64,000 bases of DNA from Climacium dendroides (GCA_950106755.1 OX467083.1:30809029-30873028), one strand, 5' to 3'. Counted from the first letter of the stretch, positions 10,762 to 22,200 are shown. Program-made: numbers and translations. Notes: generated from the letters alone by a model not told the origin.

Positions 10762-11033
10762 CACTAAAATTGGTAAATAGTGTTGGGTGATAATTAGTAT
10801 TGTAGTGATCTGGATCATAGCCTTAACTTATTATATTACCATTCCAACTTCTATATTTTGTTCCCATCTAACACTAAATGCACTCTCGTAGAAATGTTGA
10901 AATGACTAAATTTTACTATAGAACTAAAATAGTGTTAGAATGAGTAGATAATGTTCTAACACTAACCTTGCAAATTACAATTAGTGTTATTGTTGACAAT
11001 TAGTGTAGCCAACACTATTTACCAATTTTAGTG
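10762..11033. mobile_element. 272-bp TA-flanked MITE
   Basis: The perfect terminal inverted repeats begin CACTAAAATTGGTAAATAGT and extend to about 25 bases. The element is flanked by TA at 10,760-10,761 and 11,034-11,035. The flanking sequence is itself duplicated at about 11,262-11,295, where the same site reads CCATTCCACCATTGATC with no insertion, so a two-base target duplication is supported. It is non-coding. TA duplication suggests a Tc1/mariner-type relative, but the termini do not match the familiar Stowaway consensus. Confidence 0.8.
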
Positions 11034-11069
11034 TATTGATTGATGGGCTTCACCCCCTTAAGCCACACC

Positions 11070-11490
11070 TTACAGACATGCTTTGATGGGTTATAGGAAA
11101 TGTAGTATTGAAGGATACCAGAAATGTATAAAATTTAAAGTCCCTAAATGTTATTATATTATGCAATTATATGGTTTGAATTTTGAAGGCAATTCACTCC
11201 ATTTTTTTAATGTCATTCAGCATGCTATTAACTTAGTGCACACAATGAATGGGAGTTCCAGAAAAAACAGACTTCCATTCCACCATTGATCAGTGAGGTT
11301 AGGGACTCCACATAGAAGCTGGCATTTTTATTTAACATGCTTTGATGTCCACTCAGGGAAGTGTCCAGATGAGGGATTAAAAAAAATGTGTACAATTTAG
11401 AGTCTCCAAAGGTTATTAAATGATGCAATTATATGTTTTGAAGTGCACTCAGTTTTTTACACCATCCAGCATGTTATTAGTGCACTCAAT
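11070..11490. repeat. Diverged direct duplication of ~170 bp
   Basis: The segment starting ACATGCTTTGATG near 11,077 and ending ATTAACTTAGTGCAC recurs from about 11,336 to 11,480 with many substitutions (shared ATGCAATTATATGKTTTGAA and CCAGCATGYTATTA-type blocks). It is non-coding. Confidence 0.6.
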
Positions 11491-11926
11491 GAATTGGTTA
11501 TTCAATTAAAAAATCAGATTTATATTATTTCAGGTCTTCTCCTCCTGGTACAGTAGTGGCATCCTTTTGCTTTCTTTCAACATTTTTATTGATTTTTCAA
11601 AAACTGTAAACTATTTCATTGAGCTAATAAAAACAGAGTAGTCAATGCCAAAGATTATAAGGACAATTCCTCCACTTCTTCTTTTTTGACAAAAATAAAG
11701 GGTGACAAAAGGGTGACATTCTTTTGTTCTTTCAACCCATGAACTTTGCTTCCCTTTTTCATTGTGTATTTATTTAAGGGGTTAAATTGCTATTATTTGA
11801 GTAATTAGGTAAATATATAATAAACCAACACACTAACAAAAATGACACTATATAGTAGTTGCATATATTTTGATGTATTAAATGTACATTACCAGTACAT
11901 GGTTGGTTTCAAGTGTATTCACCTTA

Positions 11927-12282
11927 CTACTATTATCACTTGTCTTCCAATCATATCTTCTACAAATGTAAGCATAGTTGTATCAGTTTAACCCCTAAAG
12001 TTTAATGTCTAAATTGCGTTTTTCCGGCAACATAGTGATTTTGAGTAGCTCAATACATATAGAATTTCACATAACATGTGCCCAAAGAGTAGCTTTGAAG
12101 CCCAACAAATTTCATAACTTTTGACTACATAGTTAAAAAGTTATTGTATGATTGTAGTTTTCATTTCTCAAGCAACCTAGGCAATCCGAGCAACCAAAAA
12201 AGTTTCTTTAAATATCACTTTTTTAAAAACTAAAAAATTTGAAATTGCATATAAATGTTACCTTGTGAAGTGTAGTTGTTTG
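11927..12282. repeat. 356-bp direct repeat, left copy
   Basis: It matches 14,696-15,051 almost base for base; the one difference I noticed is GAAGCCC versus GAGGCCC. The copy starts at CTACT, exactly the five bases after the LTR on the right side. It ends at the TTTG (12,279-12,282) where the gag fragment begins. It includes the left end of a TTAA-family MITE (TTAA 11,988-11,991). Confidence 0.9.
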
Positions 12283-13184
12283 ATTTGCATATTGTCTATT
12301 TTCCTAATTGGGGTGAAATTGATAGAGTTGAGTTCTTTGTTCGTAACTTAAAGGATTCAATCAGATTTAAAGTCAGTGCTTATCATCCAAAGACTCTAGA
12401 TGATGCTTATAGTTTGGCTATGAACTTTGAGAGAGAGGTTAATAGCAAGTTGGAGAGGAATAAGAGTCAATTAGGAAAAAGGTCCTCAGAGTTCAATCGG
12501 TCTGCTAATCAAAACTTTAAGTCTTTGAAGTTATCTCATGGTTCTAATCCTTCTCAAGGTTCCAAGTTCAACCCAGAACAGAGGGGTGCCATGTTGAGCA
12601 AAGAAGAGCAAGAGGAGCATGTGAAGAAAGGTTTATGCTTTAGGTGTCATAAGCCTGGACATCGAAGCTTCGAGTGTCCATCCTCTAAGAAGAAGACAGC
12701 AACACTGGAGGTGGAGCAAGATGATGATGATGTATCTGATGGAGAGCCAAGCAAGGATGCAGTTCCAACTATCTCAACTGCTATTATGAACATGGAAGTG
12801 GAGAAAGATCCAACGGTGCTCTAGATCAAAGGCTTTCTGAACTCTTCTTTCTCTTCTATGATTCTTATTGATTCTGGTAGCACTCATAATATGATGTCAA
12901 CTGCATTTGCTCACAAGCTAGGACTTCCTTTAGTTCCTATCAAACCTTGCTCAATTTGGTTACCAAACAACCAAACAAGTTCTATCACTCACCGTATGTT
13001 GAAGGTTCCTGTGAACATTCAAGGTGTGGATACTGAGGTAGACTTTGAAGTTTGGAATTGAGCACGATATGAGGTGATACTGGGGATGGCGTGGCTAAAG
13101 CAAGTGGATGCATGGATTGCATGCAAGGAGGGAGCAGTCCATGGAAAGCTTCACAACGGTAAACCTTTTGTTTTTGTTTTTTGC
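12279..13184 (+). pseudogene. Gypsy-type gag C-terminus, zinc knuckle and protease fragment
   Basis: Reading begins inside gag at FDLHIVYFPNWGEIDRVEF and passes a CCHC zinc knuckle (CFRCHKPGHRSFEC, about 12,635-12,677), typical of retroelement nucleocapsid. After an in-frame TAG at 12,822-12,824 it continues into an aspartic protease with the DSGSTHN active-site motif (about 12,863) and the later VILGMAWLK motif, reached across a second in-frame stop near 13,061. There is no 5' LTR on this side and no reverse transcriptase or integrase follows. The fragment joins the oppositely oriented gag near 13,180, so the protein-coding potential is destroyed. Family assignment to a Ty3/gypsy-type element follows from the gag and protease signatures. 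Confidence 0.85.
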
Positions 13185-14073
13185 TCAACATGGCACCCCT
13201 CTGTCCTGGGTTGAACTTGGAACCTTGAGAAGGATTAGAACCATGAGATAACTTCAAAGACTTAAAGTTTTGATTAGCAGACCGATTGAACTCTGAGGAC
13301 CTTTTTCCTAATTGACTCTTATTCCTCTCCAACTTGCTATTAACCTCTCTCTCAAAGTTCATAGCCAAACCATAAGCATCATCTAGAGTCTTTGGATGAT
13401 AAGCACTGACTTTAAATCTGATTGAATCCTTTAAGTTACGAACAAAGAACTCAACTCTATCAATTTCACCCCAATTAGGAAAATAGACAATATGCAAATC
13501 AAACTTTGACTTGTATTGGGTGACAAACAAACTTCCTTGTTTCAAGTCATAGAGTCCTTGACGCATGTCTTCTCCATAATTGCTAGGAAGGAATTCTTGA
13601 AGAAACAATTGCTTGAAGGTGCTCCAAGTTGACAGAGGTTGAAGACCACGATTCTCCCGATCGCTCTTCAAATTGTCATACCACGCACGAGCTTTGTCTT
13701 GAAGACAAATCACTGTGGCCTTGATCTTGTCATCATCTTGGTAACTTGAAGTGAAGAAGTCCTCCAATATGGAAATAAAAGATTTGACTTCTTCGGGCTT
13801 GCAATTCCTTCCTCTAAAACAAGGCTTGAAAGGATACCTCTTCAAGTCCTCCAAAATATCAACTCGTCTATAACCAGAACCCCTCAAAATAGATGTTGAA
13901 TTGGACTCTACCTCTCTTGACTTAGATGGTGAAGATGAAGGAGGGCGTGGGGTGTCTGGAGGAGCCTCCTTGGGAAGAGGTGGAGCTCCCGATTGTATAG
14001 AACCTTGGACCCTCCTCAATGCTACCCTCACTGCTCTCACAATCCTCTCCTCCAAACCCTCAATAGGATCCAT
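12985..14073 (-). pseudogene. Gypsy-type gag, reverse strand, fused to antisense protease
   Basis: The start at 14,073 lies just after the primer-binding site. The product begins MDPIEGLEERIVRAVRVALR, has a Pro/Ser-rich linker and then the retrotransposon gag core (about residues 65-230, with ARAWYDNLK and EFLPSNYGED). It runs to about 13,180, where the frame enters antisense protease sequence and becomes meaningless, although it stays open to 12,985. Its last 324 bases of real gag (13,180-13,503) are an inverted copy of 12,279-12,602. The zinc knuckle is lacking on this strand. It is a broken element, not a host gene. Confidence 0.85.
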
Positions 14074-14077
14074 AACT

Positions 14078-14089
14078 GCTCTGATACCA
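14078..14089 (-). other. Primer-binding site, initiator tRNA-Met type
   Basis: On the minus strand the 12 bases TGGTATCAGAGC lie two bases inside the LTR and 4 bases before the gag ATG. This is the well known plant LTR-retrotransposon primer site complementary to the 3' end of initiator tRNA-Met. Confidence 0.9.
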
Positions 14090-14091
14090 CT

Positions 14092-14695
14092 TGTAATAAA
14101 CCTCCCACAGGTTTGCCACCAACTCTCAAATAATTAATATAATAAGGCTCACCACCCAACCATAGAGAAGAGATCACTCAAGAAGTGTCGCACCTTCTCA
14201 CCCCCGAGCCTTTCTATACTATTTCCTTTCCAAAGGAACTAGAGTCTATCTCAAGTCCTTTTTACTTTCTATTCCAAATTTAGATCTAACTCATAGATCT
14301 TTCTATCCTTCTATCCTTTTACTCCTATATCTAGAGTAAAGATATTTTATTACCATCTAAATACGGCATAGTAATCTACTTCTAGTGCACCTCATCTTGA
14401 GTTGTCTAACTCTTGTACACATGTTCTCAATTTGGAGCGGTTTGACTCCAATGCACTAAATATGGAGCTGTCTAACTCCAGTGCACATGTTCTCAATCTG
14501 GAGCGGTCTGACTCCAGTGCACTAAATATGGAGCTGTCTAACTCCAGTGCACATGTTCTCAATCTGGAGCGGTCTGACTCCAGTGCATCCATCCTCAACT
14601 GGGAGTTGTCTGACTCCTCTCATCCTCTGCTTACACACTGCCACATGTGATTAGAAGATTTCATTCATCCATCCATCATCTTAAGTTACCTTACA
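14092..14695 (-). mobile_element. LTR of a gypsy-type retrotransposon (5' LTR of the minus-strand gag)
   Basis: The 604-bp segment starts TGTAATAAAC and ends TTACCTTACA, so it has TGTAA/TTACA inverted tips as expected for an LTR. It abuts the primer-binding site. It contains an internal tandem repeat at about 14,390-14,600. No partner LTR is present in the window. The five bases after it (CTACT) are also found at the start of the left 356-bp repeat. Confidence 0.85.
14390..14600. repeat. 66-bp tandem repeat inside the LTR
   Basis: Units at 14,390-14,455 (diverged), 14,456-14,521 and 14,522-14,587 are followed by a partial one. Each unit contains two GGAGYKGTCTRACTCCARTG palindromic blocks, in which GGAG and CTCC face each other. 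The arrangement could bind a factor or fold in the transcript. The function is unknown. Confidence 0.9.
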
Positions 14696-15051
14696 CTACT
14701 ATTATCACTTGTCTTCCAATCATATCTTCTACAAATGTAAGCATAGTTGTATCAGTTTAACCCCTAAAGTTTAATGTCTAAATTGCGTTTTTCCGGCAAC
14801 ATAGTGATTTTGAGTAGCTCAATACATATAGAATTTCACATAACATGTGCCCAAAGAGTAGCTTTGAGGCCCAACAAATTTCATAACTTTTGACTACATA
14901 GTTAAAAAGTTATTGTATGATTGTAGTTTTCATTTCTCAAGCAACCTAGGCAATCCGAGCAACCAAAAAAGTTTCTTTAAATATCACTTTTTTAAAAACT
15001 AAAAAATTTGAAATTGCATATAAATGTTACCTTGTGAAGTGTAGTTGTTTG
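14696..15051. repeat. 356-bp direct repeat, right copy
   Basis: This is the counterpart of 11,927-12,282. After TTTG at 15,048-15,051 the sequence continues into unduplicated DNA, so this copy keeps the original context on its right side. Confidence 0.9.
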
Positions 15052-15292
15052 TTTTTTTGCATGGTCAAATTTTTTTTTAGGGATTTAGGGTGTCACTTCA
15101 AATGCTACTATCTTGCAATCTACTTAGAGAAAATTTCTGAAATGTTTTCTACATCTTCTCAAACTAGTTTACTACAAGATTTTGTAGTTACATGTGTTCA
15201 AAAATATTTTTTTCCCTAAAATTTGGTACATGTACTAGAAATGGCAATTTTGGACTATTTTTGGTGAAAACACGGTAAAAGAACTTTGAGAG
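14761..15292. mobile_element. 532-bp TTAA-flanked MITE
   Basis: TTAA lies at 14,757-14,760 and 15,293-15,296. The ends are CCCCTAAAGTTTAATGTC and, reverse complemented, CTCTCAAAGTTCTTTTACCG. It is a relative of the elements at 5,164 and 34,268. Its left part is included in the 356-bp duplication, so a left-end-only copy also exists at 11,992-12,282. Confidence 0.65.
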
Positions 15293-15591
15293 TTAAAACT
15301 ATAACAAAACTCTAAGGCTAAAAGTGGACAATGGATGACTTTCGAGATTATAGTTGAAATGAAAAATGTGGTCCAAAAATTGAATCAATTATGACAAAGT
15401 ACTTCAATGGTAATAAGTCTTGTCTTTTCTTGTCTTTCATTGAAGGACATTAAGAATCAAAAGAGTCCAATGGATAACTTCACTATTTACTATAGAAACA
15501 AAGAATGCACCATTGGGTCAATAGTTGAAGCATTTTGTTGACTACCTTGGTCATAGGAGGCCATATCCTTCAAGATTGCCCATATGGCCTC

Positions 15592-15703
15592 CCACTGTCC
15601 GATGGATGACATAGAATCCTTCTATGTAAGACAAAAGTGCTTGGAATTTTGTGTAGAAAGGGAAGGTCTTACACAATAGTTTGACTTCCAATGAATGCTC
15701 TCA
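15592..15703 (-). repeat. Dispersed repeat D1, copy d
   Basis: This is a reverse-strand copy. The block TTGTGTAGAAAGGGAAGGTC followed by TTACACAATAGTTTGACTTC is the complement of the D1 landmark. It is non-coding. Confidence 0.55.
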
Positions 15704-16003
15704 AAATTACAAATACGGATTCAGAATTTGTAAACCATATCACATATGGCAAATAAAAAAATTTCGCATTGAATAGGGGTTTCATAAAGGGACCTATACT
15801 AATTAATCGACATTACACACTATATAAATATCTCCCTTTATTATACATCAATAGGTGTTGAAGTGATGGGGGACTGTAAGGTAGTCTACTCTAAAAGCAA
15901 CTATGTTCTAAATGCAAACCCTTATCTAGGAATGGGTGACATGTTGCTTCAAATATCTATTACTGTCAATAATGAGCTTCAACGGTCGCTGTAAGAGCAT
16001 ACC

Positions 16004-16374
16004 AAGGTAGAACTATCCAATACCACCATTTACCCAATTCCTCCACCTACAGGTTCCTTCCATTTCCATCACTGACCCATCTTATTAGCACAATCTTAAT
16101 AATCCATGATCATGATGGCAATGCACTGGGGAGTGGACACATCAGCCCACGCTTCAACAATGGTCTGATCATGCTTCAACAAGGGTGTAGTCACAGTTTT
16201 TCATTTCAGCTTTGAAAAATCACAAAAAATTCAATTCTTGCCTGAATGTCTTCATCCTTTTTGCAATCGACTTCTCTCAAACAATTCAATCTCTGAAAAA
16301 ATATGAAAGCTCATAAATAGCTTCTCCAAAGTACCTAGATTGCAAATCTGTATGGTAATGGGTAGTTCTACCTT
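16004..16374. mobile_element. AAGGTAG-family MITE, 371 bp
   Basis: The left end is AAGGTAGAACTATCCAATAC and the right end, reverse complemented, AAGGTAGAACTACCCATTAC, so the terminal inverted repeats are strong. A related isolated right end is seen near 35,700-35,745 (GGTAATAGGCTTCTCTACCT). It is non-coding. Confidence 0.75.
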
Positions 16375-17426
16375 ACCTTACACCATGTTTGCAAACATCT
16401 ACTGTTTTCCACAACATTTTCCACAAGTCCCTTTACTTTTTCGGTCCCCTTAGCACCCCTATTGAATGCAGTGTTTCCTGCAAGGGTAAACCACGGGGGC
16501 AACACATGGGTCAATCCTCCTTGGCCATGATTTCCAGAGTGGACCAGCCTGGTGTTTCAGGGTTAAATTAACAGTTTTTTTTAAGAAAATTCTTTTAAAA
16601 TGCATGGACAAATTCCATTGACAAGGAAAAAGTACACACTCATCAGGACCAGAGGGGGGCCAGCCCTGGGCAGTTTTAAAAAAAAAAATTGAGTTCACTA
16701 ACTTCTCAACAGGGTGCCTGTGGACCTGTCTGCTTGCAAGTGAAGGCCACGAGCCCATGACGGCTCAATAACTTTGGGTTTTCAATTGGTGCCCAGTGAC
16801 CACCTTCAGGCAGGCAGTTCAGTTCTCCTGTCAGCCCATGTCAAGTCAACTCTGGAGGCAAAGCGAAGCAAGGCAAGGCTGAAGCTGAAGCTTGAAGTTA
16901 AGCCCAAGTTTTGAAGGTACCACAGGGGCAGGTGCTGCACTCCCGCCCTCACATCATCCAACTTGGGAGTGCGGACCATGACGGACAGCAGCACCGGTGC
17001 CCATTATTTTATGTTAGAGATCACCACCCCAACAGAACAGCAGCATCACAGTGTCACACCACTCAAGAAATTCAACCACACTCACATTCTCTTTATTCAT
17101 TACTTTGCCAGCAATAAATTCTGTCAATGGGCGCGCGCCTCAACTGCCGGAGCTGTTGAAGATAGAATAGATTAGTCTTCTGTCTGTTCAATGTACTGTA
17201 CTTTCTCAGTGGTCATCAGTGTGAAGTTGAGTTAGTTGCTTCCGATATGATAGTTATTTTAAAATGGGCTTGACTTTAACCTAGTTTGTTGGAAGAACTG
17301 ACGGGACTGGTTCAGTTCAGTTAGTGGCCATGAAATTCCATTTCATTTCTTTCAAAAAACACTAAAAAAAACCCGCTCAGAAACTGGGTGGGTGGGTGGT
17401 AGTGTGGTACTTGTTGGTTGGGTGGT
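16375..17426. other. Less AT-rich spacer; short unidentified ORF 16,978-17,175
   Basis: An ATG at 16,978 opens 65 codons (start MTDSSTGAHYFMLEI, end GAVEDRID) on the plus strand, ending at TAG 17,173-17,175. It has no recognised domain and competing open frames overlap it on both strands. GT-rich simple sequence (GGGTGGGTGGTAGTGTGG) lies near 17,388-17,430. I would not call a gene here with confidence. Confidence 0.25.
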
Positions 17427-18248
17427 AAGGTAGTCGGTCCATAAGTCGACCATTTAAGCACCGGAACTGAATTCTGGGCAGGTGAAACTTCTCAGAATAT
17501 TTTCCAGTAAATTTTACTTGAATGACAAGAAGAATTGGCATCTAACCCAAGTTGTTTCATATTTTTTGGATTATTTTTGAATTAGTTATGGATTTTCAAA
17601 GGAGAAGTGTTGTAGGTCCTTATTTATGATCCTAGGTCTTTCATAAAGTGTTCACTGCAACTTCTAGAGAGAAATGGGAAAAGCAAGGAGACTAATTGGC
17701 TCTTGCAATAATGAATAATATTTTTCTCGATTTTTTCAATGACTCTGGAGGTCAATTTAAGAACCACCTCCAATCCATTCCAATGCCATTTATATGAGGT
17801 GGTTCAAAATGTCTGAGCGGAGTCCTAAGGTAGGAGGCTTGAAATATGAGCAGGCATTAAAAACTACCCATATAGGTGGTTGTGAATGGATATGAAGTGG
17901 GTTCTTAAATGGACCTTTGTAGTCCTTGAATAAGTGGAAAGAAAAAAAAAGCATTGTTAATGACAAGAGCCAATCATACTCTTTGCTTTCCCATTTATCT
18001 TTAGAAGTTGCAAGTGAACAATTCATGGAAGCCCTAGGGACATAAATAGGGACCTACACCACATCTCGTTTGAAAATTCATAACTAATTCAAAAATGATC
18101 CAAAAAATATGAAACAACTTGGGTTAGATGCCAATTCCTCTCTTCTTTCAAAGAAAATTTACTGAAAAATATTTTGAGAAGTTTCACCTGCCCAAAATTC
18201 AGTTCCAGTCCTTAGATGCTCACTTTATGGACTGACTGCCTTACCTTA
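17427..18248. mobile_element. Inverted dimer of an AAGGTAG-family MITE (~820-bp palindrome)
   Basis: The left copy (17,427 to about 17,826) and right copy (17,827-18,248, opposite orientation) pair over most of their length. Shared blocks on opposite strands include GAACTGAATTYTGGGCAGGT, GGCATCTAACCCAAGTTGTT, TTTGAATTAGTTATGRATTT and GATTGGCTCTTG. The right copy has its own terminal repeats (AAGGTAGGAGGCTTG at 17,827; AAGGTAAGGCAGTC reverse complemented at 18,248). A transcript through both would form a very long hairpin. Confidence 0.85.
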
Positions 18249-18657
18249 CCTTATTCTGCAATGGTATGGTATGGTACAAAGAGCTGTGTCTCCTCCTCTC
18301 GTCACTTCTTTCTGTTTTGGGAAATGAAAATTGGACAACTTGAGGACCGCCAGGGCTGGCTTTTCTTCAAATGGCAGGTTCATGGAGGAAGGAGCATGCG
18401 CAGGAGTTGTCATGTCAGAGCTGTTTAATTTATGCACACCAACAAATGAAAGAGAAGAAACTGGCTACCCATGGAGGAGAAGGCTGAGTTATGAGTAGGT
18501 AATTGGGGACAAGTTGCACATGCCTCGTGCCAGAGACGAGTAACCTTGGAGGTTGCAGGCAGTGAAACTTTTGGTACGTGGGGGTGGTCGCGTGAAATAC
18601 ACGCACTTTGGACTTCACCTCGCAGTGACCAAGGAGGTGTGAGAAACACTATTCTTA

Positions 18658-19178
18658 GGGGCACTTCACACTATGGTTGTCTAAGTCGAGAGGCTATGGG
18701 ATTGAGTGGCCAAACTTTGTCGAGAGTCGGGAAAAAAAATGAGCAATAAATAAGCAATAAATAAATAGGAATTGGGAGCCTTTGGGTGGTCATAGTGTGA
18801 AGTCTCCAAAGGCAAAGCCCAAAGTGCAAAACCTTGGCAATGAACTTCCATGGCCTCTCAACTTGGACGGACATAGTGTGAAGCCTCCAGAGTCCAAGTG
18901 AAAGGCCAAACTCTTAGCAATTTAATGGTTGAGATCTTGTCGTAAGTTGATGAACTCTAGGTCATAATTTGGACTTTCATTTCTAGCCGACCCAAACTTC
19001 TTTTGAGAGTCCGCTGCCATGTAAGTAATTTTTTGCCATGTAGGTAGATGGAGGGCGTTGGCCTTTGGACTTGTGCCTTCTAGTGTAAAGAATTGAGAGG
19101 CCAAACTCTTGCTTTTTTGAAATTTGATTGGTAGAAATCCACAACCTCTTGACCTTTGGTCACAGTGTGAAGTGGCCC
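18658..19178. mobile_element. Tourist/PIF-like MITE, 521 bp
   Basis: It is flanked by TTA at 18,655-18,657 and 19,179-19,181. The ends are GGGGCACTTCACACTATG and, reverse complemented, GGGCCACTTCACACTGTG. A TTA duplication with GGGC-starting tips fits the PIF/Harbinger (Tourist) group. Internally the motif CATAGTGTGAAG recurs twice near 18,790 and 18,870, as if nested ends were present. A lone similar end (TTAGGGTCACCTCACACC) follows at about 19,263. No transposase is encoded. Confidence 0.7.
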
Positions 19179-19259
19179 TTACAATTTTTGTTGATGAAAA
19201 TGTTGTACATGAAGGTTTGATTTGGCACTTGTGCATTGAAATTGAATTTCCACGTTAGA

Positions 19260-22200
19260 TTATTAGGGTCACCTCACACCATTCAGAAGATGATATGTCT
19301 CACTTTCTTTTTCCCTTTTACAAAAAGACTTAATTTATGCAAAATTTGACATTCATGAAGGATATTGAATTTTAAATGTTGTGGCTAGTAAATAGCTTAA
19401 ATTTCCCAATGTTTTATGTATCCTTCCTTTACATCTCAAGATTCTTGGAGTGGTTGAGGTTTTGAATATGATTGTACTATATCGAATAAAATGCAGAAAA
19501 ATAAAAGAAGGTGAGGCAATTTGTTTGCTTCAAAAATTGGATTGATTCTAAAATTGGATGTAGGTATATTAGAGCCTTGGATAACTACTAGGTTGTCAAT
19601 TCTGTCACCTCACAATAATATTCACCAATTGAAGGCAAAATGTTACTCTTAATGTTTAAAGGACAAAGCGGTCGTTTTGGAGGTTTCTATAAAGGTAATT
19701 CTCAAATGAATCTTTTTGAAATTTTGATACAAGGTGTGGATATGTAAATCCTTTGCATGAATACAATCTTTTTTTTGATTAGATGAACAAATAAAATGAA
19801 GTAGTCCATTATTTTTTGAACAAGGTCTGCAACAAGTACAAAAATCCTCTTCTACTTACAAGGTTGGCAAGAATGTATTTAATATGTTAGAGCATGTATA
19901 GTAAACTTGCCAATCACTGCATAGACAAAGTTCAAATCCTTCTCCACATAAATATAATGATTTGCATGTTTTTTAATTTGGAGAGATTATTAAATGTTAT
20001 GTTAAGATTTACCTTCAAAAAATAGAATGCAAAGATTTCTTCCTATAAACTTTTATTATTGCAATTTAAAGGTGATGCACTTGAAATTTAGTTAAAAATT
20101 CTTTGCAACCCTTCACCACACATTGTGTATAAATTTTTGTTTCCATCACAATTAAATTGGTAGTTGAATTGGTAGTTGAATTGGCAACGGTTGTTGTGCA
20201 ATTCTTGGATGTATGTTGTAAATGGTTGGTTTACTCTACCCAATATGATGAATGGTGCAAACATAAAAAGAACTATGCCTAATGCAAAAATGTCATTTCA
20301 TCAAGAATTATAATATGTCGATGCACAAGGACCAAAAAGTTTTTAAAAATTTCAAACATTGTAATTTTACAATCCATACAACCAAACTTTTAAAAATATT
20401 TTCTATACATTTTCATATTTTCATATTTTGTAGTCTAGTATAATTTTTTATGTTTGGAATTTTATAAAATAGAATAAAATATATTCTAATTGCCTAAAAT
20501 GAAATAAATTTGAATTTTTTTTGGTCCAAAATGTAGGGGTTAATAGATTGAAGAGGGAAAACATTATTTATGAACAATTTCCTTACAATTCTTGTAAACT
20601 TACAATCACTGAAGAGATTGATGTTCACGCGAGTTCAAAACCTTTGTATTGTTAAGATATGTTAAGTCTTTGAAGAAATTTCAAACTATAATGTATTAAT
20701 TAGAAACCTTTAATTCCTTCTCCACAATAAATGTATGGAAAAGAGGTGTATGATTTTTTCTATGTTGTTGAATAAACACACTTTTTCTACGGGGTCCAAT
20801 GACACTATGCTACTATTGTTGAGTAATGATATGTTGAAAAATATACACAAAGTAGATATTGATTGCTTACTGAATAATTTTAAGCAACCAACCAACTCAA
20901 AATTTGAAAATTTATAGTATATTAATATGACATCACAAGTATATATGATTACAGTGTTTTGAAATAGTCTAGAAGTCCTCAAATCTTATAGATGTTTTTC
21001 TAAATTTCTCTCCCCTTCCAAATCATGCGCAATCCAAAAATAAATAACCATAAATGCCTTATATTAGTAAACCAAGATATTACAAGTTTGATGAGACACA
21101 TACCATACCTTTACGGCACCTCTGCCCAAAAATAATTCCAAAAAATAATGGCAAATTATTTTGAAAATCATGCCAACATTGGGCAAAAAAGAGAACTAAA
21201 ATGAAAAAAATGAAAAAATATTTAGAAATTATAGCATATGAGCAAAAAACCAAATAGATGAAGGTTTCAAGGTGAGAACAAAAAGTCCATGTGCAAGTCC
21301 TAATCCATCATTTGACCATCTACCATCAAAGAAATATTTGATGATCAAATGAAAGAATTATTTCATTGAAAGGTGGAGAGGTCATTTTTATAATGAAATC
21401 CATTGTTAGTTATGAATCCTCAAAGGGTATGCAATAATTTGAAGGTGATAGCTTCACCACTTATTGTTAAAACTTTGTTCATAACTTTTGATTGCAAGCT
21501 CTAAATCTCAAATGGTTGATTTTTTGGAGATGAAAGATAGATTGATTTTACACATTAAGTTGGTCCATAGTTTAAAAAATTATATTTTACTATGTTTAAA
21601 TGAAGTCTGAAATTTTACTTTAAACATAATTTTTGCTTTTGATTTGACTATGAGTGGTTGAGCTCTTACTAGTCTTAATTTTTATACCTATCCCACAAGG
21701 TTTGAGTTTTACCTCCTACCATCCCACTTGTATAAATGACTTGTCTTATCATTTCTCAACACACGTTGAGTGGCTTTTAAAGCTATGCAAATGTTTTATG
21801 CATGAGGTGAATAGTCATCTTAAGGTAGACAATTTAGGTTAAAGGTTGGATGAAAGGTAGAGTCATGATTGTTTATTTATCAAAAAAGTCAAATTCAAAA
21901 AAAATATTTTTCTAAGTGACAAACCTTAAAATCTAAAATTAATTAATTATTTGTTCGTGCAGTGGCGAAGCTGCCTTAAAAGTATGGCAACGAGTAGTGT
22001 AGTCAATGCTATTGAAATTCCCCCTTCCTATTGCCTACAATTCCTATTGCTTACAATCCATAGGAAGCAATGATTGGATTATTCATTTGCAATCCATTTG
22101 CTAATGCTTAGAAGTTGTTGAACTAATGGTTTTGTAGTTATATTCTACAAATCACCATTCTACACCATTCTATTGCATGGTCCTAAAACATGTGAAATGA

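Noticed and set aside
12985..14073. A 362-codon single gene on the minus strand
   Set aside because: Only the part above about 13,180 is gag. The rest is antisense protease that stays open by chance after an inverted junction.
11927..15051. The 356-bp direct repeats as the two LTRs of one element
   Set aside because: They lack TG/CA tips. The primer-binding site adjoins the 604-bp LTR at 14,092-14,695 instead, and the repeats include part of an unrelated TTAA-family MITE that extends beyond the right copy.
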